Shown here: positions 10,466 through 21,575 of the stretch, in pieces
How positions within the stretch are numbered: the stretch's first letter is position 1
How the letters are laid out: every line of letters starts with the position of its first letter
DNA from: Semisulcospira habei
Taxonomy: Eukaryota; Mollusca; Gastropoda; Semisulcospiridae
Reading direction: 5' to 3'
Assembly: GCA_036245525.1 (NCBI GenBank)
Contig: BTPG01000005.1
Coordinates: 178,439,198 to 178,503,197, forward strand
Length of the DNA: 64,000 nt
Position numbers and translations under genes: made by a program
The notes under the pieces: generated by a model
What the model was told of the DNA's origin: nothing
Seen by the model: only the letters and a program-made list of their open reading frames with translations
Database searches by the model: none

Positions 10466-10516
10466 ACGCACAAAAGGCCATCGGCGGCCGACGTCGGCCC
10501 GATGGCCTTTGCGCAT
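10466..10516. repeat. GC-rich hairpin, repeated at about 14200-14250
   Basis: Arms AAAGGCCATCGG...CCGATGGCCTTT flank GCGGCCGACGTCGGCC. It lies upstream of GTF3C6 in both duplication copies. Confidence 0.7.
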
Positions 10517-11219
10517 GCAGTGGGTACAGTGACACGACGACTGTGACATTCGTGTGAAGCCGAACGGAGATGTAAATGTGACCACAAAAAAAAAAAAAAA
10601 AAAAAAAGCCCGCAGGAACACAGTACTGTGAGACAAACAAGAGACATACTGACAAAGGCGGCTCATGACTGAGAATAAAATGCCTGTCTCAGTACTGACA
10701 AAGACTGGCCTAGGCGGCCTCTGGCCGGGATGATATTGTTTTCATAGTACAACCTGTGATCGAGCGTGCCGGACTGAGCTGAAGGACAGATAGGCCTGCT
10801 ATGATTAACTCGTGAAGAAGTTATGTTTAGTCATCAAGTCAGTTTTGCTTGAGCGAGTCTGCTCAGTTCAGAATCATTTCAAGGAAAGGTTTGTTTTGTG
10901 TCTCTACAGGCAGATGATTTAAACACCCCATGACTGAGTAGCAGCTCAGTTGTTCACACAGCATTTGAAACTAATATTATTTGCCATGTAGGCCGGCTAC
11001 ATTTATGAGTATGCAATGTAAGCTAGAAACGAAAGTATTTGAGTTGCGTTAGTCATACAGTCAGGGGCGGATCAGTTACCAAGAGGGGGAGGGGGTGGAG
11101 GTGGGGAGGTTTTCCAACGTTTACTACTAAACTCGACATGCCTCCCGGCCGACGCGGCTAGACCTTGCTTTCAGTGGCCGAAAAATCAAAAGACAGGGGT
11201 GAGGACGGCCGTGTGTACG

Positions 11220-12350
11220 CCGGCCGTGTGGCGAGGGGGGGGGGGGAGGGGGTGTTGCGGGACGGGGAGGGAGGGGGTGGGGTGGCGCATGTGGGCTGAG
11301 ACTCTCACCCGCCAATCGGCAAGGGGGGGGGGGGGGTGGGGATGGGGGGGGGGGAGCAGGGGAGGGCTTGTGCGTGTGGAAACTTAGTCTCGCCAAAATA
11401 TCAACTGTCTGGGAGGGGGCGGGGGTGGGGGTCCAAACTCCACAACTGAAAAGGTGTTCAGTTGTTGTAGAATTTTAAAGAATTTCTTGTCTGGACCAAG
11501 AGCAATCAATCAATCAATTCTTTAAAAGGGATCGGGACTTCCAGCTTTCGCTGATTTCGTCCAGGAGGGGGGGGGGGGTGGGCCTTGGGGTTGGGGGGGT
11601 GCTGGTCTATCTTTGGCTGTTCGTCGCTGCCGCTCGCGCAACACTGCGTTTCTTTCCTTCATCATGTCTGCCCGCGCCCTAGGGGGCGGCTGGGTCGTTG
11701 GGAAGAGCCCGTGCCCGTGTGGACCCTTGGATCCTCTGTCTTGCTTGAGCCTCCCGTCTTGCTTGGACCAAGAGAGAGAGAGAGAGAGTCTTGAAAAGGG
11801 ATTGGGACTTCCAGCTGTCGCTGATTTCGTCCAGGGGGGGGGGGGGGGTGGGCCAGGGGAGGTTGAGGGGGGGGGGGTTGTCGTTCTGTCTGCTTGCCGC
11901 TCCGTTGCGCTGCTGGCTGGTGGTGCTGCCGGGGCCGGGTGGTTGGTAGTGCAGGAGGCAGGTGGTAGGCCGGGGGCCGTCGCCTATCGCCAGGCTGGTG
12001 GGTGGTGGTGTGCCAGCCACTCCAGTAGATGTTGTAGGAGTGGTGGCGGTGGTGGTGGGGGTGGCCGGGGGAACCGTGGCCGGTTGTAGGTGGGTCTGGG
12101 GAGGTAGGGTGGTGGTGGTGGCGGCCAGTCAATCCTGGGTCGAGGCGTGGCGCGCTGGTGCGGACGAGGTGGGTGGCGGTGTTGTGGAGGTAGTCGCATG
12201 TGTGGTGGCGGTGTGGCGAGGAGTGGTGGGCGTCGCTGTTGGTGACGGATCCACTTTGGAGGCCGGTTGCGCCGTCGCCGGTGTGGTTCCGTGCTGGTTG
12301 ATTTCGGAGTGGGCTCGGTGGTGGTGCCCTTGTCTTCTTGCTGGGGGGCA
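11220..12350 (+). repeat. G-rich low-complexity region upstream of GTF3C6 (copy 1)
   Basis: Many runs of ten or more G, followed by GGT/GGC-rich sequence. A roughly 270-bp unit containing GGACTTCCAGCT, CTGATTTCGTCCAGG and a G run occurs twice (about 11520 and 11790). Long open frames here, proline-rich on - and glycine/valine-rich on +, follow from the composition. Confidence 0.8.
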
Positions 12351-12594
12351 GGGGTTGCATCAGTGCCTACTTCCTGTGTAGTAGGCGGCGAGATGGTGTT
12401 GCAACCCCTGTGTTTGGTGGCGGTGGTGATGGTCCCCATCTTCTTGGTTGCCATCTGTGGAGCTGCCGACGTCCCAATTGACTGTGTCCTGGGTGTCACC
12501 TGACACTCAAAGTCCTCATATGTGGGTGCCACCTGACACTCTGCTTCTGCGCAGGTTGAGATGTTAGTCTGCGCGTCCAAGAGCGCGGAGGGGG

Positions 12595-12680
12595 GGTATA
12601 TATATATATAGTTTGTGCGTACGTGCGTGCGTGCGCGCGCGCGCGCGCGCGCGTGTGTGTGTGTGCGTGAGAGAGAGAGC
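12595..12680. repeat. Compound TA/CG/GT microsatellite near GTF3C6 exon 1 (copy 1)
   Basis: Runs of TA, GTGC, GC and GT end at GAGAGAGA. The copy-2 counterpart (16330-16410) differs in repeat number, one of the few differences between the copies. Confidence 0.9.
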
Positions 12681-12761
12681 CGAGAGAGTAGCCGCTGCGT
12701 TTCAAGGGAAAGCATTCGTACTAACAACTACTATGCTGTCGAATCGCCTACCTTTTACAAG

Positions 12762-12782
12762 ATGGCGGACGACTCGGAAGAC
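12762..12782 (+). CDS. GTF3C6: GTF3C6 coding exon 1, copy 1
   Basis: ATG then codons for MADDSED, directly followed by the donor GTAAGG, phase 0. The ATG lies in AAGATGGCGG, a good initiation context. The human protein has a similar short acidic N-terminus before its VLVEL strand. An identical exon lies at 16493-16513. Confidence 0.85.
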
Positions 12783-15700
12783 GTAAGGGGGCGCATATTT
12801 TGTAATCTTTGAACTTACACTTCAAGTAATGTAGTCGGCATTCAGACAAGTGCCTTATCAAAAGAGATACAAACCCCAAAATTATATTTTTCGCAAGACG
12901 TTGCATTCCGTTTTACCACTATTGTCCGTTTTGTACAATTCTGCCAGCGCTAGCCTCACCTATCTGGTTTGTGAGTATCGTTTTACCACGAAACAGTACT
13001 AAATGTCTCGATCCATACGACAGTCACACTTGTATGGCATTTCTCTGCGTGTCACACACACACTGTGTGGTACTTCACGACATGCACATGAACTACATAC
13101 AGTATGCATGTAGTATGTTTAAGTAGGTCTCCATTACTGCTTGGCTATGCCTCGTGTTTTTAGTTCAAAGATGCACAATTCGCTTGCAAACATACATTAA
13201 GACGGAACAAACAAAGCTTTAAGTTTCTCGTGCACTCCCGGTCCATACTACTTTGCGTATCAAATTGCTGCTACAATACAAATTGAGTTTCTTTGCGTGG
13301 CCTGTTTCAGGAAAGTATTGTTCTTGTAGAACTTACAAATGCTAAAGATCTCCAGCTCCTGAAGGCAGAAAACATCCAGGCTCAGATACTGGTAAGTTGG
13401 ATGAGGACCGAAATTGTCAGTGGTGTTTCACCCAAGGGGACACTTTCTCTTGGCAACATTGAAAGTTCTGCTGTATTCTTTAAATAGTTGTATCTTTTAA
13501 CAAAAAAAGCAGTATTCTCATTAATCATTAATTATCATTGTGGGTCTAATGTTGGTTTAGACTGTTTTTTGGTGAGAAGTATTGACAATATTGACAATCA
13601 TGTAGACAGGACAATCCAGTTCAGCACACGTCGTCATGGTATCAAGGAACCTGATAATGACTCCACTCCGTTCAATAAATATAACGCTTTCAGTATGGGA
13701 AATAGCTAGACTGAAATACATTGACACGCTAACGGCCGCGCAGAATACTAGTGCGATCGCGCGTGTGCCTTTGCGGCTGCGTCAGGTGTCCAACTGAACT
13801 GCTGTTAAAGTCCATTAGGTGTGTCGACAGTGCATACCAAAACAAATTATGCCGAAATGTACCTTCAGATTCATGCGTAATTGTACTTTAACTCGCTCAC
13901 TAGCAAAAGCCACCCAGATTTATAGACATAGACCTTCATGCGCTTCCGCAGACCGAGCGGTCTTTTGAGGTTAAACCAGTCTGTCGCGGCCAGTCCCATT
14001 TTACGCTGTGTTCTGCACGCGCAGAAGGTCATACGGCTGCCGAGGCAAAACGGCGAAGGAGAGCTTTCACCTGACCAAACAATAACTGGAAATTAGTGTC
14101 ACTTTGCAGGTTCACTCAAAAGGAGCAATTCATCATACAAATCTATCATAAAACCGTTTCACTGCCACTTATTGCGCGTCTGACACCACTATCCAACTGA
14201 CGCGCAAAAGGCCATCGGCGGCCGACGTCGGCCCGATGGCCTTTGCGCATGCAGTGGGTACAGTGACACGACGACTGTGACATTCGTGTGAAGCCGAACG
14301 GAGATGTAAATGTGACCACAAAAAAAAAAAAAAAAAAAAAAAAGCCCGCAGGAACACAGTACTGTGAGACAAACAAGAGACATACTGACAAAGGCGGCTC
14401 ATGACTGAGAATAAAATGCCTGTCTCAGTACTGACAAAGACTGGCCTAGGCGGCCTCTGGCCGGGATGATATTGTTTTCATAGTACAACCTGTGATCGAG
14501 CGTGCCGGACTGAGCTGAAGGACAGATAGGCCTGCTATGATTAACTCGTGAAGAAGTTATGTTTAGTCATCAAGTCAGTTTTGCTTGAGCGAGTCTGCTC
14601 AGTTCAGAATCATTTCAAGGAAAGGTTTGTTTTGTGTCTCTACAGGCAGATGATTTAAACACCCCATGACTGAGTAGCAGCTCAGTTGTTCACACAGCAT
14701 TTGAAACTAATATTATTTGCCATGTAGGCCGGCTACATTTATGAGTATGCAATGTAAGCTAGAAACGAAAGTATTTGAGTTGCGTTAGTCATACAGTCAG
14801 GGGCGGATCAGTTACCAAGAGGGGGAGGGGGTGGAGGTGGGGAGGTTTTCCAACGTTTACTACTAAACTCGACATGCCTCCCGGCCGACGCGGCTAGACC
14901 TTGCTTTCAGTGGCCGAAAAATCAAAAGACAGGGGTGAGGACGGCCGTGTGTACGCCGGCCGTGTGTGTGAGGGGGGGGGGGAGGGGGTGTTGCGGGACG
15001 GGGAGGGAGGGGGTGGGGTGGCGCATGTGGGCTGAGACTCTCACCCGCCAATCGGCAAGGGGGGGGGGGGGTGGGGATGGGGGGGGGGGGAGCAGGGGAG
15101 GGCTTGTGCGTGTGGAAACTTAGTCTCGCCAAAATATCAACTGTCTGGGAGGGGGCGGGGGTGGGGGTCCAAACTCCACAACTGAAAAGGTGTTCAGTTG
15201 TTGTAGAATTTTAAAGAATTTCTTGTCTGGACCAAGAGCAATCAATCAATCAATTCTTTAAAAGGGATCGGGACTTCCAGCTTTCGCTGATTTCGTCCAG
15301 GAGGGGGGGGGGTGGGCCTTGGGGTTGGGGGGGTGCTGGTCTATCTTTGGCTGTTCGTCGCTGCCGCTCGCGCAACACTGCGTTTCTTTCCTTCATCATG
15401 TCTGCCCGCGCCCTAGGGGGCGGCTGGGTCGTTGGGAAGAGCCCGTGCCCGTGTGGACCCTTGGATCCTCTGTCTTGCTTGAGCCTCCCGTCTTGCTTGG
15501 ACCAAGAGAGAGAGAGAGAGAGTCTTGAAAAGGGATTGGGACTTCCAGCTGTCGCTGATTTCGTCCAGGGGGGGGGGGGGGTGGGCCAGGGGAGGTTGAG
15601 GGGGGGGGGGGTGTCGTTCTGTCTGCTTGCCGCTCCGTTGCGCTGCTGGCTGGTGGTGCTGCCGGGGCCGGGTGGTTGGTAGTGCAGGAGGCAGGTGGTA

Positions 15701-18700
15701 GGCCGGGGGCCGTCGCCTATCGCCAGGCTGGTGGGTGGTGGTGTGCCAGCCACTCCAGTAGATGTTGTAGGAGTGGTGGCGGTGGTGGTGGGGGTGGCCG
15801 GGGGAACCGTGGCCGGTTGTAGGTGGGTCTGGGGAGGTAGGGTGGTGGTGGTGGCGGCCAGTCAATCCTGGGTCGAGGCGTGGCGCGCTGGTGCGGACGA
15901 GGTGGGTGGCGGTGTTGTGGAGGTAGTCGCATGTGTGGTGGCGGTGTGGCGAGGAGTGGTGGGCGTCGCTGTTGGTGACGGATCCACTTTGGAGGCCGGT
16001 TGCGCCGTCGCCGGTGTGGTTCCGTGCTGGTTGATTTCGGAGTGGGCTCGGTGGTGGTGCCCTTGTCTTCTTGCTGGGGGGCAGGGGTTGCATCAGTGCC
16101 TACTTCCTGTGTAGTAGGCGGCGAGATGGTGTTGCAACCCCTGTGTTTGGTGGCGGTGGTGATGGTCCCCATCTTCTTGGTTGCCATCTGTGGAGCTGCC
16201 GACGTCCCAATTGACTGTGTCCTGGGTGTCACCTGACACTCAAAGTCCTCATATGTGGGTGCCACCTGACACTCTGCTTCTGCGCAGGTTGAGATGTTAG
16301 TCTGCGCGTCCAAGAGCGCGGAGGGGGGGTATATATATATATAGTTTGTGCGTACGTGCGTGCGTGCGCGCGCGCGCGCGCGCGTGTGTGTGTGTGCGTG
16401 AGAGAGAGAGCCGAGAGAGTAGCCGCTGCGTTTCAAGGGAAAGCATTCGTACTAACAACTACTATGCTGTCGAATCGCCTACCTTTTACAAGATGGCGGA
16501 CGACTCGGAAGACGTAAGGGGGCGCATATTTTGTAATCTTTGAACTTACACTTCAAGTAATGTAGTCGGCATTCAGACAAGTGCCTTATCAAAAGAGATA
16601 CAAACCCCAAAATTATATTTTTCGCAAGACGTTGCATTCCGTTTTACCACTATTGTCCGTTTTGTACAATTCTGCCAGCGCTAGCCTCACCTATCTGGTT
16701 TGTGAGTATCGTTTTACCACGAAACAGTACTAAATGTCTCGATCCATACGACAGTCACACTTGTATGGCATTTCTCTGCGTGTCACACACACACTGTGTG
16801 GTACTTCACGACATGCACATGAACTACATACAGTATGCATGTAGTATGTTTAAGTAGGTCTCCATTACTGCTTGGCTATGCCTCGTGTTTTTAGTTCAAA
16901 GATGCACAATTCGCTTGCAAACATACATTAAGACGGAACAAACAAAGCTTTAAGTTTCTCGTGCACTCCCGGTCCATACTACTTTGCGTATCAAATTGCT
17001 GCTACAATACAAATTGAGTTTCTTTGCGTGGCCTGTTTCAGGAAAGTATTGTTCTTGTAGAACTTACAAATGCTAAAGATCTCCAGCTCCTGAAGGCAGA
17101 AAACATCCAGGCTCAGATACTGGTAAGTTGGATGAGGACCGAAATTGTCAGTGGTGTTTCACCCAAGGGGACACTTTCTCTTGGCAACATTGAAAGTTCT
17201 GCTGTATTCTTTAAATAGTTGTATCTTTTAACAAAAAAAGCAGTATTCTCATTAATCATTAATTATCATTGTGGGTCTAATGTTGGTTTAGACTGTTTTT
17301 TGGTGAGAAGTATTGACAATATCAGAATATGGTGAGATAATAAGTCTACCATTCTACCGAAAGATGATTTTCCTTTTTAGCTTAAAATCTTTATGTCCAT
17401 TTAGATTCGAACACAAACACTATTTTGTATTGGCTATATTACGATATTAATAATAAATTAACTCGCCAACAAACAAAAAAAAAAGTATTTTCATTAATAC
17501 CTGAATGATTTTTCCTAAAGAGTATTTACCTAAGCCAACAGTTTGTCCCTGCAATTTGGTATGATTTGGTAAAATTGTGATTTTCAGCACCCTGTTTTCA
17601 GAATTAAAAAAAAAAATCACTGAATTTTTTTATGTAAAAAATGCAATCTTCTGATTTAATGATTTTTCCTAAAGAGTATTTACATAAACCTTTTCAACAG
17701 GTTGTGCCTGCTCTTGGGTACAATTAAAATTTAAACTTGTGATTTTCAGCATATTTTGGGAATTATTTTCAAAACCGTTAAAAAAACATTGAATTTTTTT
17801 AATGAAAACTAAAGTCATTTTCACATTAATATCTGAATGATTTTTCATAAACAGTATATCATAACTGACATAAGCCTGCTGTTTCATTAACTACTCTTGG
17901 GCATGATCAGGTCAAATTGTGACCTAAAAGTTCTAGGTGTGAAAATCAGCTAAAAAATTGTCAAGTTTGCCCCTCGTACGTAAAATTGTTTATACTTCAA
18001 GCGACGTAAAACATCAATTTTATCACTTTGTACACTGCGTCATGAAACAAACAATGCCATGATGTGAAACTGATACTATTATAGTGACGATATTTAGCCG
18101 CTCATGCTATTGTTCTTCTTCAGGGTAGCTGTCGCTGCGCCATCCTATGGAGCGTACAAATGGCATGAAGCATTGTGTCCGTCTGTATTTGTTTGTGCAA
18201 GTATGTATGGATCAGAGGGCGGGTTAGAGGGGAGGGAAATGGATCTAAAAATAGGAGCAACTTTGGAGTGGGCATCCCATCTTGTTTGCATATATGTCAC
18301 ACCAATGTTGTGGTTGGGGTCACTGACCATTATATTAGATTATTACCTATGCTGCGTTTTTTCGGTAATTCAGACAAACTGCAGTGTCCCCTATACTTTG
18401 TTTGAGTCTTGTATCATGTGAGACTCTCTCCACAGTCGGGGCCATTCCTAGATTGGGAAGCAACACATCTTGTATGCTCGGTCATAGCAATCTTATTCAG
18501 GTGTATTTTTCGCTGTTCTCAATTTCTCACAAAATGTGGAAAAAAAAACGTGAGTTTGACCTATAGCAGCTTACTGAGAAAAGTAAACCAGATGTTTTAG
18601 ACATAGTCTAAGTGTTTTGTATGGCACTAGGTCTTTAACCTGTTTACTGCCAAGAAAATTTGAACACCACCCAACTGCAGGAGGTATAAATCCTCATGAG

Positions 18701-20400
18701 TCCCCACGGTTGCTTGGGGGCTCATGAGGATTTTGGCTTCTTACTGACACCATTTTGAACTCATGCCCCTGGGACATGGGTTTTTGTGCTTGAATAAAGG
18801 AAGAATGCAAAAATGCAGTCTGCATCAGCTGGCACTGAACAGGTTAAAATGAACTGTAAACCTTTAATTTGCCTTCTTAAAAGCAATTTCTGACAATTTT
18901 TATGCAGGGACCCAACACTGAGAGACCTTTGATGATGATCAATGGGTCTACCTATGCAGGCAGATATGAAGATAGCCTAGGCACCGTTCTCATTCTACGG
19001 GAGAAAGACTCGCCCGCCTCTAAAGGTGAGGTGCATTTCTGGTGTCAGTTGCATGAGCGATCTTAGTCCTGCGCCAGCTACTAAGCAAGGTGTGCCACTA
19101 TAGCGGCGCACCTTGCTTAGTGGCTGGTGCAGGACTAAGCTCACTCATGCAACTGGCACCTGGTGTGCATGTTTGTAACTACTTTGGTGCTATGTCACAT
19201 GTCCAAGGTAGCATTGCACAAAAGCAATATGTCCATATCACTGTCAGGCCATTTTCTGGGATGTTCTGGGGACTATCGTAGAAATTAGCCGACGACTGAG
19301 CACAAAATGGAAATAAATAAATAAATAATAAAACAAAAGCAGAAGACAGAGCCATTTGTTACTGGAGTTGAACATGTACAAGCGCAAGGGCGTTTCATGG
19401 GGTGGGTTTCGGCAGTTTCAACAGAAGTAAGTCTGCCGCTTGCCGTGTTACAGGCAAGTAAAATATTTCCTATGCTAATGCTAATAGGCGAACAGTAAAA
19501 TCGCCTACACTGGGCTTTTAGTTGTACATTGAAAATCACAAAGCGATCAAAACATCAAACTCTACTTCATTAGAGCCAGTCTCATTTTCATTCTCAACAG
19601 GGCCCATATCATCTGAACGGTCTTGCAGTCTGGAGTTAGTTTGTCATACAGGCAAGAAACTGGTGATGCAACGAGCTTTTCTTCAGGAGAGAGCAACAGC
19701 TGAAACAATAGAGCCATCCACTTCCAGTCAGTCTACAGGTCTGTCTTGTTCATGTTACTTTGTATTTTTTTGGCCAGTGTTGTAGACATTAACCCATTTA
19801 GCCCTGATGCCCTACAGCAAGAAAGTGGTACAGTCATTTAGTGACACCTTCAAAAGTTGGGAAAAGCTGCCGTGAGGTTAAATGGATTAAAGTAGTAGAA
19901 TAATTTATGCACAGCTTCCACTTCCATGCAATTTTGGATGTATCTCTTTTCTTGCACTGTTGTTGTAGTATTTATGTAATGTGATCTTAATTGTGTAATT
20001 CTGGAATAAATCAGCAGTGGTAGCTCAAGGGTAGGGCCAGATGAGCTTCACGCCTGGAAAGGTGCCAGGCTCATCTGACAGTACCCTTTAACTGTCATCA
20101 CCGATTCATCTCTTACAGCTATTACACACTCTTTACACACACTAGGTAGTAAATGATATCAGCATTATGTATTGATTCATGCCTCTAATACATAACAGAC
20201 TTAACCCCTTATGTATAGTCACGAGTACTATAAAGAGCACCAGTGGCTACATGCGCAAGGGGGTTAAGTACTTCAGGAGTATAACTTCTATTAGTTTACA
20301 TTGATATCTTGTCACTGCAGGAGAGACTCCATTGGCCCAAAGCCAAGAACCAGAAATACAGAAGGAACATGGCACAGAACCAGAGAACGTCGCCACATGA
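12762..20400 (+). CDS. GTF3C6: GTF3C6, general transcription factor IIIC subunit 6 (whole gene)
   Basis: TFIIIC binds the internal promoters of tRNA genes and recruits TFIIIB for RNA polymerase III; this is its smallest subunit, of the TFC7/tau55-related beta-barrel family. Joined exons (12762-12782 or 16493-16513, 13311-13391 or 17042-17122, 18908-19025, 19601-19738, 20321-20400) encode 145 residues with every phase matching. Recognised by IVLVEL at the start, then TERPLMMINGSTYAGRYEDS and LGTVLI, and the LVCHTGKKLVMQRAFL strand with VCHT..K similarity to human KCHTMKKL. The tail is shorter than the human protein (about 213 residues) but still acidic, ending EPENVAT. Exons 1 and 2 exist twice; transcripts could start at either. 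A product with exon 2 used twice would stay in frame (81 bp, phase 0). Confidence 0.88.
12920..12978 (+). mobile_element. SINE-like insert in GTF3C6 intron 1, flanked by direct repeats
   Basis: This 59-bp segment ends in GGTTTGTGAGTAT and is flanked by CGTTTTACCAC at 12909-12919 and 12979-12989, a likely target-site duplication. It recurs in the second duplication copy (16651-16709). The same 3' end is seen at 1-67 and 38495-38612. Confidence 0.65.
13311..13391 (+). CDS. GTF3C6: GTF3C6 exon 2, copy 1
   Basis: Acceptor CCTGTTTCAG, then 27 codons beginning ESIVLVELTNAK and ending AQIL, then donor GTAAGT. Phase 0 at both ends. Identical to 17042-17122. Confidence 0.88.
16493..16513 (+). CDS. 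GTF3C6: GTF3C6 coding exon 1, copy 2
   Basis: Same 21 bases and donor as 12762-12782. It is closest to the downstream exons, so it is the simplest choice of start for the functional transcript. Confidence 0.88.
17042..17122 (+). CDS. GTF3C6: GTF3C6 exon 2, copy 2
   Basis: Same 81 bases, acceptor and donor as 13311-13391. The next exon along is the single-copy exon 3. Confidence 0.9.
17480..17960 (+). repeat. Three degenerate tandem units of about 170 bp in GTF3C6 intron 2
   Basis: TGAATGATTTTTCCTAAAGA and close variants occur near 17500, 17660 and 17834. Each is followed by a TGTGATTTTCAGC- or GTGAAAATCAGC-type phrase at similar spacing. The region is A/T-rich and non-coding. Confidence 0.7.
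18635..18847. mobile_element. Hairpin element family H1 in GTF3C6 intron 2 (213 bp)
   Basis: Starts TTAACCTGTTTACTGCC and ends GGCACTGAACAGGTTAA. The core hairpin is CTCATGAGTCCCCA and near-complement. It ends 60 bp before the exon 3 acceptor. Confidence 0.8.
18908..19025 (+). CDS. GTF3C6: GTF3C6 exon 3
   Basis: The acceptor TATGCAG precedes GPNTERPLMM; donor GTGAGG follows AAAG (phase 1). It holds the most conserved strand, TYAGRYEDSLGTVLI, matching human FAGEYEDTLGTCVIF. Confidence 0.92.
19041..19160. repeat. 120-bp hairpin just inside GTF3C6 intron 3
   Basis: GTTGCATGAG, CTTAGTCCTG, GCCAGC and TAAGCAAGGTG are all complemented in reverse order at 19104-19160, around CACTATAGC. It starts 16 bp after the exon 3 donor. 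No other copy was found here and there are no TTAA ends. Confidence 0.8.
19601..19738 (+). CDS. GTF3C6: GTF3C6 exon 4
   Basis: Acceptor TTCTCAACAG, donor GTCTGT, phase 1 at both ends. Encodes the strand LVCHTGKKLVMQRAFLQER, then an acidic, serine-rich linker. Confidence 0.9.
20022..20100. repeat. Decayed H2-like hairpin in GTF3C6 intron 4
   Basis: CTCAAGGGTAGGGCCAGATGAGC is partly complemented by GGCTCATCTGACAGTACCC. It resembles the H2 core with substitutions and has no TTAA ends. Confidence 0.5.
20201..20267. mobile_element. Very short TTAA-bounded element H6 (67 bp)
   Basis: TTAACCCCTTATGTA at the left and GCGCAAGGGGGTTAA at the right form a short terminal inverted repeat. The inside shows only weak pairing. 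It lies 53 bp before the GTF3C6 exon 5 acceptor boundary. Confidence 0.55.
20321..20400 (+). CDS. GTF3C6: GTF3C6 exon 5 with stop
   Basis: The acceptor TCACTGCAG precedes GETPLAQSQEPEIQKEHGTE and ends EPENVAT TGA. It keeps the phase set by exon 4. Confidence 0.88.
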
Positions 20401-20965
20401 TGCTTGGAATTCAGCATAATCATTGGTGTCACGCACAAAGATGTGCAGTCCCATGTGAAGGCTTCACTGGCAGAGCGAGGTGTCATTTTTGCGAGATGGG
20501 TTGACACTCACAGTGATAGTTCAAGAGTAGCTCTTGAGGCATGCTGAGCAAACATAACTTGGAAACTGTCATGGGTAATCCATCCCCAGCTGTATGGTCC
20601 ACAGCTAAATGGGCTGGAGAAATACAGGAGAAAGACTCACCGTGGAGCCAGCCGGCAAAGTGCGGGTGTCATGGAATGACCTGTGTCAGCATTGCAAGAA
20701 TGTGAACACTGGATGCGAGTGATCACAGGTCTGCCCAAAATTTGTGACTCATTTTGACTGTTGTGTCTATGATATGACCTTTATGGCTGCACAGTGTGTG
20801 AGCTTTAGGACACGCAGACCATCCATATTTTTAAAATTATGAAAGGAGATTAAGTTATGGTACTTTTTGGCTGGGTGGTCACAGTCTGAATGAAAGGACA
20901 AGATGTATTTTTAGGGTGCTTGAAAATATTTCAGCAATGAAATAAAATATTACTGCACATCTTTT
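20401..20965 (+). other. GTF3C6 3' UTR
   Basis: Non-coding sequence after the stop, running to the AATAAA at 20941-20946 and a GT/T-rich stretch (TTGTCTCTGCTGTCTGTG) as expected downstream of a cleavage site. Confidence 0.7.
20941..20946 (+). terminator. AATAAA polyadenylation signal of GTF3C6
   Basis: Perfect hexamer 541 bp after the stop with a GT-rich element beyond it. The first such motif after the stop on this strand. Confidence 0.7.
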
Positions 20966-21067
20966 GAGGTGTTCTTGTCTCTGCTGTCTGTGCGCTTGTT
21001 TCCTTATTGTATGTGTGCTTCATTCTGTATATGAAGTGGCCCATTCAGCACCAAAGCTTGGCAACCC

Positions 21068-21224
21068 ATGCCGTTTGTGGGAGTACTTCCCAGATAGACT
21101 CACTGAGGGTATACGCCACCACAAGTACACTTCTTATTGTTTTGTCCAAACGAGATGCTCTCGTAGAAGTGTACCTTTCGCGTACTTAAATAGGTCTATC
21201 TGGGGAGTGCTCCCGTAAATGGTA
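21068..21224. repeat. 157-bp imperfect hairpin between the convergent genes
   Basis: CCCAGATAGAC at 21089-21099 pairs with GTCTATCTGGG at 21194-21204, and AAGTACACTTCT at 21123-21134 pairs with AGAAGTGTACCTT at 21165-21177. Intervening pairing is partial. It lies between the two poly(A) regions. Confidence 0.65.
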
Positions 21225-21414
21225 CAGGAAACATAAGGATCATGAGTTTTCATGAGTACCGTAGGACTGATTTGTATTTTCTGAGTATAGGCACAGACCT
21301 GATTTGTTGACATAAACACAAACTCCCACTCAACACATCAGCTGAGATGATTCACATCAAAGAAAATAAAAAACCTGACCAACAACGAAATTCAGTTTTA
21401 CTGTAAATGAGTTG

Positions 21415-21420
21415 TTTAAT
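21415..21420 (-). terminator. Candidate ATTAAA polyadenylation signal of THOC1
   Basis: TTTAAT on + reads ATTAAA on -, about 380 bp after the THOC1 stop. I saw no AATAAA nearer on that strand, so this is the best candidate. Confidence 0.35.
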
Positions 21421-21575
21421 GCAAGAAGTCAATGTTGTTAAGTGTTAAACCATCCATCTAATAGCTTATCAATTCACAAGAGAGGTACTGATCTTGACAG
21501 CACAATGGTGTACCCTTGGACTATGTGCTGTGTATTTTCTGCACCATTCGGTCTAATCCCTCGACTGCTGACGTT

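Larger units (their letters stand above)
9864..13597 (+). repeat. Tandem duplication, copy 1 (GTF3C6 promoter region, exons 1 and 2)
   Basis: Starting at CATGTAGACAGGACAATCC, this 3.73-kb segment repeats directly at 13598. The copies are almost identical. The differences I see are mainly lengths of A, G and CG/GT runs, plus one small change near 11230 versus 14967. The junction at 13577-13600 shows TTGACAAT twice, which suggests a small templated insertion at the breakpoint. Confidence 0.95.
13598..17322 (+). repeat. Tandem duplication, copy 2
   Basis: Direct repeat of 9864-13597. The offset is 3734 bp at the start and 3731 bp at exons 1 and 2, owing to small length changes in simple repeats. 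The right end falls at TATTGACAATAT, after which the sequence is single-copy. Confidence 0.95.

Noticed and set aside
11613..12381. Glycine/valine-rich open frames on the + strand upstream of GTF3C6
   Set aside because: Composition-driven, with no start context, splice sites or family resemblance.
11662..12727. Long proline-rich open frames on the - strand (232 and 247 codons), repeated at 15413-16436
   Set aside because: They overlap in two frames, consist of P/H/T/R low complexity, span microsatellites, and exist because GGT/GGG-rich sequence has few stops on its complement. No domain is visible.
12762..12782. Considering the two GTF3C6 exon 1/exon 2 sets as two separate genes
   Set aside because: Only one set of exons 3-5 exists in the window; the first set has no downstream exons of its own.
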